The notes under the pieces were generated by a model. It was given only the letters and a program-made list of their open reading frames with translations, was not told the origin of the DNA and searched no databases. A stretch of 64,000 nt of DNA, taken from Ruminococcus flavefaciens. Lineage in GTDB: Bacteria > Bacillota > Clostridia > Oscillospirales > Ruminococcaceae. The stretch is from NCBI RefSeq assembly GCF_900108555.1, contig NZ_FNWV01000006.1:62001-126000 (forward strand). The letters run 5' to 3'. Within the stretch, counting starts at the first letter, position 1; every line of letters starts with the position of its first letter. This document shows positions 43,649-53,038 of the stretch, piece after piece. The translations under genes were made by a program, and so were the position numbers.

Positions 43649-44770
43649 TTACAGCAGGGTTATCTCCTGCCTGTCTGCGTCAACATGAGCCATAGCACCG
43701 TATGGCAGCACAGCTCTAGGAGCCGAATGACCGAAGTTCACATTATAAAGCATTGGGAGCTCTGCATTATCAACGGCTTCGCGCCATACAGATTTGTACT
43801 CCTCATAATACTTTTCGTTCATTGGCTTGCCTATGATGATACCGTTTATATTCCCGAAAACTCCCTCATTTTTCAGAGCAGTGAGGTATTCTCTCAGCGT
43901 TTCGGGAGCAGGCATTACTTCGCTTGTTTCGGCAAAGAGTATCTTTCCGCGCCATTCCTCGGCATTTGGGAAGATATTGTATTTTCTTGTTATTTCGCTC
44001 TGCTTTATGAAGTCCTCTTTGAAATGAGGATATTTCTCCAATTCATCTGAGAGCATATCGCCGAACCTGTCTATATTTCCACTCATGAGCATCTCGCCCA
44101 TACTGTCGATACAGCCGCCCAGAAGCTCGCCCTCGAATACGGGACTGCCCTGTAAGAGCTCATAGCCGTGCTCTTCTTTGTGAGATACGGGAGCAGTACC
44201 AACAGCAGCAGATGAAAAGTCAGTCCTCTCCTCATACCACACATCTGAGGGAGTTATCTTCCTGCCGTGATATGGTGCAAAACAGCTCTCGAACTGAGCC
44301 TTTGAGTAGGGGAGCATATCTCCCGAAAGCTCTGCCAAGTCGCACATGAAAGCCTGACCGTAGAAGGTCTGTAAGCCCAGTCTGTGAAACATCAGGTGGT
44401 TATTGGTAGTGTCTGAAAATCCCAGAAAGAACTTAGGGTGCTGCCGAACCGCATTTATGAACTCCTCATCTTCCATGAGATAAGGGAAGGTGCGGAAAGT
44501 CTCGATACCGCCGATAGCGCAGATGATACCCTTTACCGAGTCATCGGGGAAAGCTGCTTTAAGGTCGGCAGCTCTTGCTTCTGGGTGCTTCATTATGAAG
44601 TCCGTACCCATAAGAGCGTGCTGCGTGAAAACAGGTTCGAGACCGAATCTGCGGAGCATTTTTATACCCAGTTCCTTTTCGTGAGTGCAGTACGGCTCAC
44701 CGAGTATACCGCTCGAAAGACTTATAACAGCGACCTTATCGCCTTTTTTCAATGGTTCTGGGAATAACAT
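43649..44770 (-). CDS. S66-family LD-carboxypeptidase / MccF-like peptidase
   Basis: 373 residues. KKGDKVAVISLSSG at the start, GIICAIGGIETFR, FFLGFSDTTNNHLMFHRLGLQTFYG with the serine nucleophile expected in GFSDTT, and a C-terminal GFGHSAPRAVLPYGA-like segment (NFGHSAPRAVLPYG) with the His are characteristic of S66. The catalytic Glu lies in the LLGGCIDSM region's surroundings, which I cannot fix exactly. Family members trim murein tetrapeptides during recycling or cleave peptide-nucleotide antibiotics (MccF). The size and the insert are nearer the MccF-like subgroup. Monocistronic as far as visible. Confidence 0.85.
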   Translation of the reverse strand: MLFPEPLKKGDKVAVISLSSGILGEPYCTHEKELGIKMLRRFGLEPVFTQHALMGTDFIMKHPEARAADLKAAFPDDSVKGIICAIGGIETFRTFPYLMEDEEFINAVRQHPKFFLGFSDTTNNHLMFHRLGLQTFYGQAFMCDLAELSGDMLPYSKAQFESCFAPYHGRKITPSDVWYEERTDFSSAAVGTAPVSHKEEHGYELLQGSPVFEGELLGGCIDSMGEMLMSGNIDRFGDMLSDELEKYPHFKEDFIKQSEITRKYNIFPNAEEWRGKILFAETSEVMPAPETLREYLTALKNEGVFGNINGIIIGKPMNEKYYEEYKSVWREAVDNAELPMLYNVNFGHSAPRAVLPYGAMAHVDADRQEITLL

Positions 44771-44784
44771 AGAAAAATCATCTC

Positions 44785-45333
44785 TTAATAGAATATTTTT
44801 ATTGACCTTATTTTTTCGTCATTAAAACTGAATACTATACAAATGCTTTCGCTATTGCCATAGGTGTATGAAGTTTCCGTTTTCTCATCCGGTTCGCCAA
44901 AGGCATTGATAATATCTGATCTGCATGAATCATACCCGATACCGGAGATGCTGAAATCGCTGTTCGGAATATCATCATCTATGTACAATCCTCTTATATC
45001 ATTATTATTTGACAGATCTATAAAGCCGATATTCTTGTCCTTGTAGTACAGCGTATAAGTAGATATATCACTGCCGTCATACGGTATGGAATTTGCCGCA
45101 GTATAATCATCACTGAAACTATCAAATGATGAAGGAAAAGATACTTTTTCATTGTACAGGATAACATTATCCAGCATTTTCTGAACAATATCCTGTGTAT
45201 CGGAAGAAGTTGTCCCGATTGTTTCAGATGTAGTATCAATAATGCTGTCCTTGTCGGACGGTTTTACATCATGTCCGCAGCCAACTAATAGCGTGATCGT
45301 TATAAGAAATATCGGAAGAATACGTTTTTTCAT
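44785..45333 (-). CDS. Small lipoprotein of unknown function
   Basis: 182 residues from the ATG at 45333, which follows AGGAG at 4 bp; longer in-frame starts run into smpB and lack a ribosome site. The signal peptide MKKRILPIFLITITLLVGC ends in the lipobox LVGC, so it is a membrane-anchored lipoprotein. After a Ser/Thr-rich linker the domain (YTLYYKDKNIGFIDLSNNNDIRGLYIDDD ... ISGIGYDSCRSDIINAFGEPDEKTETSYTYG) resembles small repeat-type proteins with a GxS...AFGxP motif, found in many Firmicute lipoproteins. No function is assigned. It lies 7 bp downstream of smpB. Confidence 0.7.
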   Translation of the reverse strand: MKKRILPIFLITITLLVGCGHDVKPSDKDSIIDTTSETIGTTSSDTQDIVQKMLDNVILYNEKVSFPSSFDSFSDDYTAANSIPYDGSDISTYTLYYKDKNIGFIDLSNNNDIRGLYIDDDIPNSDFSISGIGYDSCRSDIINAFGEPDEKTETSYTYGNSESICIVFSFNDEKIRSIKIFY

Positions 45334-45340
45334 AAAACTC

Positions 45341-45805
45341 CTATTGATTGCGTGATTTGATATTGCGGTCGATCTCGCGGTTTGCATCGCGCTTTGCGAT
45401 ATCGGCACGTTTGTCGTAGAGCTTTTTACCCTTGCACAGTCCCACCTGCATTTTCACTCTTGAGTCCTTGAAATAAAGGCTCAGAGGGATAAGTGACAGA
45501 CCTTCCTGTTTAAGAGTACCGTATAGTTTATTTATCTCGCGCTTGTGCATGAGGAGCTTTCTGACTCTCATGGGATCGCGGTTAAAGATGTTGCCTTTCT
45601 CATATGGAGATATGTGCATACCGCGGACGAAAAGCTCGCCCTTGTCGATAGAGCACCACGAGTCTTTAAGATTAACGCCGCCCTGACGGATAGACTTTAC
45701 CTCAGTACCCACAAGCTCAATGCCTGCTTCGTAGGATTCGAGGACAAAATAATCGTGACGGGCTTTGCGGTTTTCAGCAATGGTCTTAGTACCTTTTGAG
45801 CGCAT
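45341..45805 (-). CDS. smpB: SsrA-binding protein SmpB
   Basis: 154 residues, normal length. [70 protein letters not shown], and the basic C-terminal [21 protein letters not shown] are the OB-fold and tail of SmpB, which occupies the decoding site when tmRNA enters. Genetic proximity to ssrA (1.9 kb) is common in Firmicutes. The start ATG follows AGGAGATG. Confidence 0.97.
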   Translation of the reverse strand: MRSKGTKTIAENRKARHDYFVLESYEAGIELVGTEVKSIRQGGVNLKDSWCSIDKGELFVRGMHISPYEKGNIFNRDPMRVRKLLMHKREINKLYGTLKQEGLSLIPLSLYFKDSRVKMQVGLCKGKKLYDKRADIAKRDANREIDRNIKSRNQ

Positions 45806-45934
45806 TTTATCATCTCCTGTTCATGTTAAAATTATACACTATGCCGCAGAAATTGTCAACCTGTTATTGAAGTGATATGGAGAGCTTTTTGCAGTTTTTG
45901 GTCATACGGAAAAGATGTCTCGTGCAAACAAAGT

Positions 45935-45958
45935 CGGCTCGGAAAAAACTCCGAGCCG
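45935..45958 (-). terminator. Terminator after the ECF operon
   Basis: CGGCTCGGA / TCCGAGCCG perfect stem; minus-strand reading is followed by ACTTTGTTTG. Confidence 0.65.
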
Positions 45959-45982
45959 TAAACAAGATGTTTCGATCATACT

Positions 45983-47995
45983 TTAATGTTTTCCGCCGCA
46001 GGCATCATAAACTGCATTGAAAATATCTTCGGGTATCTTTACAAAATACCAGCCCAGCGGCTCATATCCAACGTAACCGCCCTCGATAAGGCGAAGTTTT
46101 ACGGTCGTACCGTCAGTCATTGAAAGTATGAGATGTGCCTGATTTTTATCATATATGCTGTTGTCCGAACTGTCGGGGTTCCATGTATAGACGAATCCAC
46201 CGCTGTCCAACTGTGACATGAATTCCTTCCATGTTTCCTCGCTGATATCAGCGTCTTGGAGATTTTCCCTGTTCCAATCCCAGTCATCGTGATACTGAAA
46301 TCTGACAGCTTCGGTGTTTTCGCTGATATGAAGTCTGTCCTCAAAAAGCTCTGAGCCCGATGCAAGGTCAATGCCGTTGAGATCATCAAGAAACTGTATA
46401 AAAGCTTTCTGTTCGTTGTTCTCATCTTCGTATTCCGAGTAAATACATATACGGAAGGTGGTATCATAGCCCTTTACCGAATAGACCTCGCCCGATACCG
46501 AAGATGCGAATTCAGTTGCATACTCGTCCTGCGATGACCATTCATCTATATTTCCTTTGGCAGTTCCGAGGTGTTCACCGATAAGGTGCTTTATACCTTC
46601 GGCTTCATTTCCCGTATAAGTATAAGCCTGAGTATATATGCGCCCCTGATATACCACGAGACCGATCATATCCATGTTTGCTGTGTCTGAGGTCTCGGGC
46701 AGCTCTATTGCAGGGATATGCACTGCTTTTGCGGAGCTTTCCGGCATATTGACCTCGAATGTGATATCAGGTGTAAAATCGTTGAGATATTCTGAATTGA
46801 CCGCAGGTACATAGAAAATGCCGTAGTCTTTCAGTCCGTTAGCCATATTGAGTTTTGAAGCATCGAGCTCGATATAGAATTTATAATAGGGCTGATAGTA
46901 TTCTTCACCGTTATTTCTGTAGATAAGCTCTGTTTTGGATATATCGCTGTCTGTGATTTTACCGTTTTTCAGGAAATCAGCGGGGACTGTGCTGAAATAG
47001 TAGCCGTTTATTAAAAGCTCTGCGGCATTTTTTTCTGTTATTATCGGGTAATTCCCCATGTATTCAGAAGTATAGCTCGGATTATTAAGCCATATGCACA
47101 TCAGGTCTCCGTTATCATCGGGAGCAAATTCTGCGTAGGAGAGACTGAAATTGAGTATATCCTGTACGGTATCGCCTGTTTTATTGAAAACATAATAGCT
47201 GCGCGATTCAGCTCCCGAATATGTTCTGTCGGCGTAAGAATAGCACACGGGGGAACTGTATCCGAGAAGCTCTGCATACTCCTTTGACAGATAACGAAGA
47301 GTTTTTTCAGCTTCCGCCGATGAGGTATTGCTGTATGAAAAACTGTATTTATCAGGCAGACTGCGGCTTGAAAACTCGGCTTTTACCTTGCCGTTGCCGT
47401 AAACAGTCAAAGTGATATTGTTGCTGCACCTTGCTTCAAGTGAATAGACAGAGTTCATTATATCGTCGGAAATCCCGCCCTGAACAAAGTCTCTTACATA
47501 CGTTGCTTTGGTATCGTTTATTTTTGTTTTTAGTGCTGAAGCAGCATTTTTTGCGATCTCGTTCATCTTTTCCTCGGAGAGATATACCGCACCTACTGCG
47601 TACGAGTTTTCACCGCTTTGGTTTGCGAGATTTCTGTAAACAGGCAGTGAACTGAGTGTCATATCCGATGTCCACGGTGAGGGCGTATCGAGCTCGGAGA
47701 TATCATAAGCCATTACCCCCTCATAGCCCATTGAACCGAAAACAACATCGGCATTGATTTTTTCCGTTCCTGTTTTTGTTTCGTCATAAATTATCTGAGA
47801 TGCAGAGTTCAGCGGTACAGAGCTGCCTTTATTTATCTTCGGCAGAAGTATCGCACAAGCAGCTGCTGCCGCACAGATACCGCCGAGAGCTGTCCACTTT
47901 ATGATGTTTTTCTTTTTCTTTGGAGCTGTCAGCTCGGGAATGAGTTTTTCATCGACATCGCCTATAACATCAAGAAGAATGTCTCTGTTTTTCAT
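45983..47995 (-). CDS. Transmembrane anti-sigma-like partner of the ECF factor
   Basis: 670 residues: cytoplasmic N-terminus of about 32 residues (DILLDVIGDVDEKLIPELTAPKKKK), one membrane segment (about 33-52, WTALGGICAAAAACAILL) and a very large extracytoplasmic part without a recognised enzyme motif. The size and layout, and the 4-bp overlap with the upstream ECF sigma gene, match membrane-bound regulators that hold an ECF sigma factor in Firmicutes. The short cytoplasmic part would contact sigma; the outer part would sense an unknown cue. No zinc anti-sigma motif is present, so the role is inferred from context. Confidence 0.65.
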   Translation of the reverse strand: MKNRDILLDVIGDVDEKLIPELTAPKKKKNIIKWTALGGICAAAAACAILLPKINKGSSVPLNSASQIIYDETKTGTEKINADVVFGSMGYEGVMAYDISELDTPSPWTSDMTLSSLPVYRNLANQSGENSYAVGAVYLSEEKMNEIAKNAASALKTKINDTKATYVRDFVQGGISDDIMNSVYSLEARCSNNITLTVYGNGKVKAEFSSRSLPDKYSFSYSNTSSAEAEKTLRYLSKEYAELLGYSSPVCYSYADRTYSGAESRSYYVFNKTGDTVQDILNFSLSYAEFAPDDNGDLMCIWLNNPSYTSEYMGNYPIITEKNAAELLINGYYFSTVPADFLKNGKITDSDISKTELIYRNNGEEYYQPYYKFYIELDASKLNMANGLKDYGIFYVPAVNSEYLNDFTPDITFEVNMPESSAKAVHIPAIELPETSDTANMDMIGLVVYQGRIYTQAYTYTGNEAEGIKHLIGEHLGTAKGNIDEWSSQDEYATEFASSVSGEVYSVKGYDTTFRICIYSEYEDENNEQKAFIQFLDDLNGIDLASGSELFEDRLHISENTEAVRFQYHDDWDWNRENLQDADISEETWKEFMSQLDSGGFVYTWNPDSSDNSIYDKNQAHLILSMTDGTTVKLRLIEGGYVGYEPLGWYFVKIPEDIFNAVYDACGGKH

Positions 47996-48543
47996 ATACC
48001 TGCACCTTCCTTTCTCAAATGCTCTCTCAGCTTGTCACGGACGCGCTGCAAGATCATTTTTACTGCCCCCTCTGATATGCTGTATCTGTTAGCGATATCA
48101 GCAACGGGCATCATGTACCAATAGCGAAGGAGAAAGATATTACGGTTCTTTTCGGGAAGAGCACTGAGGAAGCTGTTTATCAGCTCACGCAGTGCGAGCC
48201 TGTCCTCAATTGTGCTTTCCTCACCGATACATTCTCCCAGCTCATCGAGACAAAGAGCGGTCTGTCCGCCGCCGTACTTCTGGGCTCTGTCCCTGCGGTA
48301 TCTGTCTATGGCAAGATTTCGGGTTATCCTGCCGAAGAATACCGACAGCCTTTTCGGCTTTTCGGGAGGTATGGCGTTCCATGCGCGAAGCCACGTATCA
48401 TTTACGCACTCCTCGGTATCTTCCTGCGAGTGTAAGATATTATCGGCTATGGTACTGCAATAAGCACCGTATTTTGCATCGCTCTCTTTTATGGCAGCCT
48501 GATCCTTCTGCCAGTAAAGATCAATGATATGTTTATCTTCCAT
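47992..48543 (-). CDS. ECF-type RNA polymerase sigma factor
   Basis: 183 residues. Region 2: DAKYGAYCSTIADNILHSQEDTEECVNDTWLRAWNAIPPEKPKRLSVFFGRITRNLAIDRYRR; region 4: SALPEKNRNIFLLRYWYMMPVADIANRYSISEGAVKMILQRVRDKLREHL. Both are typical ECF sigma regions with an HTH in region 4. It overlaps its probable membrane partner by 4 bp. AGGAGGTGT before the ATG on the minus strand is a strong ribosome site. Confidence 0.92.
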   Translation of the reverse strand: MEDKHIIDLYWQKDQAAIKESDAKYGAYCSTIADNILHSQEDTEECVNDTWLRAWNAIPPEKPKRLSVFFGRITRNLAIDRYRRDRAQKYGGGQTALCLDELGECIGEESTIEDRLALRELINSFLSALPEKNRNIFLLRYWYMMPVADIANRYSISEGAVKMILQRVRDKLREHLRKEGAGI

Positions 48544-48672
48544 AGTACACCTCCTTAATGCCCCTTCACCAATATAGACGAAAAAAGTACAGCTTGGGTA
48601 ACGGTCGGTATTTGAGAATATAAAGGTATTATATCATAGAAAGAATTTTAATGCAATTTTACACCGCGCCTG

Positions 48673-48701
48673 TTGCTATTTTTGAATTTATATGTTATAA
48701 T
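48673..48701 (+). promoter_or_regulatory. Promoter of the Gly/Asn-rich small protein gene
   Basis: TTGCTA 48673-48678, 17-bp spacer, TATAAT 48696-48701. An AGACCA/TGGTCT palindrome at 48713-48729 lies in the leader and may be an operator or stem. Confidence 0.65.
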
Positions 48702-48760
48702 GTATATTAAGCAGACCAAGGGGTGGTCTGAATGATATAGTAAACGAAAGGGGTAATACT

Positions 48761-49114
48761 ATGAGAAGAGGTTATGGAAGAGGCTACGGATTATTCGACC
48801 TTCTTTTTGACGGCATCAATGCAGCAGGAAGGTATATCGCTGACGAAAGGCGTGAAGCCCGCGGTGAAGCACAGCGTAATACCGAATATATCGGTGATAT
48901 AAGCGGCAGCAGGGGACTTGATTTTGCAGAGCTGCTTCGTGCGGACATGGAACGGGAAAAGGAAATGCGTGAAAGTACCGAAAGACAGCAGCGTGAAAAG
49001 TACAATTTCAGCGACAGGAGTGCTGCAATGGACGATCTTTTCGCAGGCAGCGGTACAAATAATAACGGCAGTGGCGGCAGCAATAACGGCGGCTTCGGCG
49101 GCGGACAATACTGA
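48761..49114 (+). CDS. Small Gly/Asn-tailed protein of unknown function
   Basis: 117 residues; GAAAGGGG about 9 bp before the ATG and a good promoter and terminator make it a real gene. The N-terminus (MRRGYGRGYGLFDLLFDGINAAGRYIADERREARGEAQRN) is basic-aromatic, the centre is helical and highly charged (MEREKEMRESTERQQREKY, possibly a short coiled coil), and the tail is low-complexity GSGTNNNGSGGSNNGGFGGGQY. No signal peptide or membrane segment. Not recognised. Confidence 0.65.
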   Translation: MRRGYGRGYGLFDLLFDGINAAGRYIADERREARGEAQRNTEYIGDISGSRGLDFAELLRADMEREKEMRESTERQQREKYNFSDRSAAMDDLFAGSGTNNNGSGGSNNGGFGGGQY

Positions 49115-49124
49115 AAGTACATGA

Positions 49125-49152
49125 GAGCAGACGATTTGTCTGCTCTTTTTTT
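49125..49152 (+). terminator. Terminator after the small Gly/Asn-tailed gene
   Basis: GAGCAGAC GATTT GTCTGCTC followed by seven T. Confidence 0.85.
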
Positions 49153-49378
49153 ATATCTTGGAACATTGTGTGCATACAAATATGTTAAAATTATGAGGAT
49201 TTTGATAAAATTCAAACATAAATCGTGATATATTAATATAAAAGACGCATTTTGTCCACCAAATCTGTATTATTTAGGTTGCTTATATTATGACAAAGTG
49301 ATAAAATTAATGTGGATAAAAGGTACGAAAATAGTCAAATGTTATATATAGGCAATATAACATAATGACGTGTATTGG

Positions 49379-49398
49379 AAGCGTACATCGAAACGCTT
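49379..49398. promoter_or_regulatory. Operator-like palindrome upstream of the xylanolytic gene
   Basis: AAGCGT (49379-49384) and ACGCTT (49393-49398) form a 6-bp inverted repeat 32 bp before the start of the GH43 gene; it could bind a LacI-type regulator. It does not match the CcpA site exactly. Confidence 0.4.
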
Positions 49399-49429
49399 TA
49401 CAGGGGAATTAAATAAGGAGGAATAACAC

Positions 49430-52400
49430 ATGAGAAGTATTAATCCTAAAAAGGCTGCATTGTCTGTTTTGCTTGCAGCTTCTATTGCTGTGCCCTCAGT
49501 TACATCATCTTTAAGCATGGTGACTACTGCGGCATCTACAGTATCCAATCCTATCATCTGGTCGGACGTTCCCGATGATGATATCATCAGAGTTGGCGAT
49601 ACATATTACATGGTAAGTACTACCATGTTCTTCAGCCCTGTTGCTCCAATAATGAAGTCCACCGACCTCGTTAACTGGGAGATATGCAATTATGTATGTA
49701 CAACATATGCCAACGGTGATGTTCAGAACCTTACAAACGGCAAGAACGACTACTCTCATGGACAGTGGGCTACAAGCCTTCGATACAATGAAAAGAGCGG
49801 CAAGTATTACGCTTTCTTCGGCAGCTATGGTTCAAACAAGTCCTATATATGCTCTACCGATGATATCGAGCACGGCGAGTGGTCGAGAGTAGAGCTTAAC
49901 GGTATGTACCATGATGCTTCTATCCTCTTTGATGAGGACGGAAGAAACTATCTCGTATACGGCGCAGGCGGAACCTGTAACATCAAGGAGTTCAACTCCG
50001 ATATGACGGGCTGGAAGTCGGGCGGACTGGAAAAGCAGCTCTTCAAGACCAACTTCAACAACCTTGCAGGCGAGGGCTGGCATATCCATAAGATAAACGG
50101 CTATTACTATATACTTGGTATCGCATGGCCGTCAGGTCACGGCAGACTTGAATTCTGCTACCGTTCAAAGAGCCTCACAGGCAACTGGGAGAGCAAGACA
50201 CTTCTCGATTCGAGCTTAGGCTCATACGGTGCAGGCGTTGCACAGGGCGGTATCGTTGATACTCCCGACGGAAAGTGGTACGGACTTCTTTTCCAGGATC
50301 ACGGCTCGGTAGGACGTATACCTGTACTCGTTCCCGTAACATGGCAGAACGACTGGCCCATGATGGGCGTAAACGGAAAAGCTCCTCTCACACTTGACCT
50401 CGGTTCGGGCAAGGGCACAGACCTTGCAGGTGATGACAGCTTCGACTACTCCTCAAACGACTTAGCTCTCGAGTGGCAGTGGAATCACAATCCAGATAAC
50501 AGTGCATGGTCGGTCACAGAGCGTGAGGGCTGGCTCCGTCTTAAAAACAAGACACTTGCTTCACATCTTCTCAATGCAAGAAATACCCTTACCATGCGTA
50601 CAGAAGGACCTGCCTGCAGCAGCTACATAAAGCTTGATGCATCAAACATGAAGGCAGGCGACTACGCAGGTCTTTCAGCATTCCAGCTCAAATACGGCTG
50701 TATCGGTGTCTATGTGACAGACAGCGGTCAGAAGAAGGTATATATGTCCATAAACAGCGGCAATGAAGTTGGAAACAGTGCCAACAAGATAGTTGCCGAG
50801 CAGAATATGAGCGGGGATGAAGTATACCTCAAGGTGGACTTCAAGTTCGCAACAGTAAATTCGGACGGAAGTTCGTCCAATAATATAGACAAGGCTAATT
50901 TCTACTATTCATATGATGGTCAGAACTGGACAAAGCTCGGTCAGGAACTGTCCATGAGCTACGACTTAAAGCTCTTTACAGGCTACCGCAGCGGTATCTA
51001 CAGCTATCCTACAAAGTCAACAGGCGGCTACGCTGATATCGACTTCTTCGAGTATGACCGTCAGACATGGAACGGCTGCAACGGCAGCAAGGTGCTCAGC
51101 GGCTCACCTGTTGTTATCGAGCCTGATGAGAACGGTTATTACTTCCACAATACATTCGATACAAGTGCTGATTCATGGACAGGCAGAGGCTCTGCAAAGG
51201 TATCAGCTGACAAGACAGAGTATTATGCAGGTTCGGGTTCTATTGCCTGCACAGGCAGAGAAGCAAGCTGGAATGGTGCTGTACGTACACTTTCCTCATC
51301 TGTATTCAAGGCAGGTCAGGAGTACAGCTTCAGTACTATCGTTAAGTATACGGAAGGTCCTGCTTCACAGAAATTCTACCTTACTCTCCAGTACAATGAC
51401 GGTACTGAGGTACAGTATGACAAGATAGCTATAGTTGATGCCGTACCAAAGGGCGAGTGGGTACAGCTTGCAAATACAAATTACAAGATACCTGAGGGAG
51501 CTTCAGACCTTCAGATGTATGTTGAGACAGACAAAGACGAGTACAGCTTCTATGTTGATGAGGCTATCGGTGCAGTTGCAGGAACTGTAATAGACGGACC
51601 TAAGGCAGCTGTAGTTACAACAACCACAGCACCTCCTGTTGTGACGACTACAACAGCTCCCGTACCCGTACAGGACCTCAAGGATATACTTAATGCCAAG
51701 GTATCAAAGTGGGGCGACGCAAACGGTGACGGCGGTGTAGATATGGGCGACGTTGTACTTATCATGCAGTCACTTGCAAATCCTAACAAGTACGCTCTTA
51801 CAGAGCCGGGCATATACAATGCAGACGTAAGCGAAGCAGGCGGCGGTATTACCGCAAACGATGCCCTTTCTATACAGAAGTACCTCTTAGGTTCTATCAG
51901 CAAGCTCCCTGAGGGCTACGCTGAAAATATCAAGACAGTTTCCGCACCTGCAACAACTACCACAACAACTACAACTACTACGACTACTACTACCACAACT
52001 ACAACTGCACCAAAGTCTACATTCAACTATAATGCTAATCTCCAGTACCGCGCTAACGACAAATATCTGAACCAGTGCTCACAGGCAGGAAAGGTAGTCA
52101 AGGAAAACTATACAGGTATCAACGGAAACAAGTCGATGAACGTTTATCTCCCATACGGCTATGATGAAAGCAAGAAGTACAACGTATTCTATCTCATGCA
52201 CGGCGGCGGAGAGAACGAGAATACCATATTCAGCAGCGATGTCAAGATGCAGAATATCCTCGACAATATGATAATGAACGGCGAGCTTGAACCTATGATC
52301 GTTGTAACTCCTACATTCAACGGCTGTCCTTCAAATGACGGAAATATGGGTGCAGGCACAGTATGGAACGAGATGCGACAGAGCATAATCCCATACGTTG

Positions 52401-52867
52401 AAGGCAAGTATTCAACATACGCTGAGAAGGATACTTCACTCGACAACCTCAAGGCTACAAGGTATCACCGTGCATACGGCGGATTTTCAATGGGCGGCGG
52501 TTCAACATGGAATATGCTCATAAACAATCTTGATATCTGCGCATACTATATGCCTCTGTCAGGTCACTGCTGGGGCGGTGTACAGGGCGTTCAGAATGCT
52601 ATCGACAAGTCAGGATTCAGCCAGAGAGAGTACTTCGTTCTCGCTGCTACAGGAGATCAGGATCTTGCATACCAGAATATGCTGGGACTTATCAATCCTC
52701 TCAAGCAGGATACAAAGCGCTTCACATACACATCTGACTTCTCAAAGGGTAATTTCTACTTCCTCGTTGCAAACAGCAATGACGGAATAAAGAAGACTCA
52801 CTGGTGGGGCTATGTAAGATGGTACATCTACGATGCACTTCCTTACTTCTTCCACGAGGGACAGTAA
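49430..52867 (+). CDS. Secreted GH43 - CBM22 - dockerin - CE1 multidomain xylan-degrading enzyme
   Basis: 1145 residues; AAGGAGG 8-9 bp before the ATG. Signal peptide about 1-36. Residues about 40-320 are a GH43 five-bladed propeller (WSDVPDDDIIRVGDTYYMVSTT with the catalytic base Asp; MYHDASILFDEDGRNYLVYG; AGEGWHIHKINGYYY with the acid Glu), followed to about 540 by a DUF1349-like sandwich (GH43_C2) that completes family-10/11/12-type xylosidases or arabinofuranosidases. About 567-720 is CBM22-like (FDTSADSWTGRGSAKVS). About 758-823 is a dockerin (WGDANGDGGVDMGDVVLIMQSL; NADVSEAGGGITANDALSIQKYL). After a poly-Thr linker (about 838-860), residues 863-1145 are a CE1 feruloyl/acetyl esterase with YGGFSMGGG serine elbow. 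It would deacylate and debranch xylan on a cellulosome-type scaffold. Confidence 0.92.
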   Translation: MRSINPKKAALSVLLAASIAVPSVTSSLSMVTTAASTVSNPIIWSDVPDDDIIRVGDTYYMVSTTMFFSPVAPIMKSTDLVNWEICNYVCTTYANGDVQNLTNGKNDYSHGQWATSLRYNEKSGKYYAFFGSYGSNKSYICSTDDIEHGEWSRVELNGMYHDASILFDEDGRNYLVYGAGGTCNIKEFNSDMTGWKSGGLEKQLFKTNFNNLAGEGWHIHKINGYYYILGIAWPSGHGRLEFCYRSKSLTGNWESKTLLDSSLGSYGAGVAQGGIVDTPDGKWYGLLFQDHGSVGRIPVLVPVTWQNDWPMMGVNGKAPLTLDLGSGKGTDLAGDDSFDYSSNDLALEWQWNHNPDNSAWSVTEREGWLRLKNKTLASHLLNARNTLTMRTEGPACSSYIKLDASNMKAGDYAGLSAFQLKYGCIGVYVTDSGQKKVYMSINSGNEVGNSANKIVAEQNMSGDEVYLKVDFKFATVNSDGSSSNNIDKANFYYSYDGQNWTKLGQELSMSYDLKLFTGYRSGIYSYPTKSTGGYADIDFFEYDRQTWNGCNGSKVLSGSPVVIEPDENGYYFHNTFDTSADSWTGRGSAKVSADKTEYYAGSGSIACTGREASWNGAVRTLSSSVFKAGQEYSFSTIVKYTEGPASQKFYLTLQYNDGTEVQYDKIAIVDAVPKGEWVQLANTNYKIPEGASDLQMYVETDKDEYSFYVDEAIGAVAGTVIDGPKAAVVTTTTAPPVVTTTTAPVPVQDLKDILNAKVSKWGDANGDGGVDMGDVVLIMQSLANPNKYALTEPGIYNADVSEAGGGITANDALSIQKYLLGSISKLPEGYAENIKTVSAPATTTTTTTTTTTTTTTTTTAPKSTFNYNANLQYRANDKYLNQCSQAGKVVKENYTGINGNKSMNVYLPYGYDESKKYNVFYLMHGGGENENTIFSSDVKMQNILDNMIMNGELEPMIVVTPTFNGCPSNDGNMGAGTVWNEMRQSIIPYVEGKYSTYAEKDTSLDNLKATRYHRAYGGFSMGGGSTWNMLINNLDICAYYMPLSGHCWGGVQGVQNAIDKSGFSQREYFVLAATGDQDLAYQNMLGLINPLKQDTKRFTYTSDFSKGNFYFLVANSNDGIKKTHWWGYVRWYIYDALPYFFHEGQ

Positions 52868-52988
52868 TATATCACAATGTAAACGGTGGTTATCAGGGTG
52901 ATAACTCTTTCAAGCACATCTTTGCAGTTTCGTTCGTGCAGTATTTACAGCCTGATCCTGACCATTTGATACAACAATTTCCTCAAAT

Positions 52989-53031
52989 GAGAAACACCGC
53001 GGCTTCTACCCTCGAAGCGGCGGCGTTTCGC
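52989..53031. terminator. Bidirectional terminator between convergent genes
   Basis: GAAAC-CCGC-GCTTC and GAAGC-GCGG-GTTTC arms around TACCCTC form a long imperfect stem between the stops of the GH43 and MATE genes. Confidence 0.6.
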
Positions 53032-53038
53032 TATATAT

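Noticed and set aside
48784..49215. 143-codon minus-strand ORF
   Set aside because: Antisense to the small Gly/Asn-tailed gene, which has promoter, ribosome site and terminator.
49379..49402. CcpA cre site upstream of the GH43 gene
   Set aside because: The spacing and the central CG do not fit the cre consensus by one base; kept only as an unassigned palindrome.
51952..52011. Short tandem repeats as a possible CRISPR array (also 62650-62790)
   Set aside because: They are in-frame ACN codons for poly-threonine linkers, without spacers. No CRISPR array or cas gene is visible in the window.
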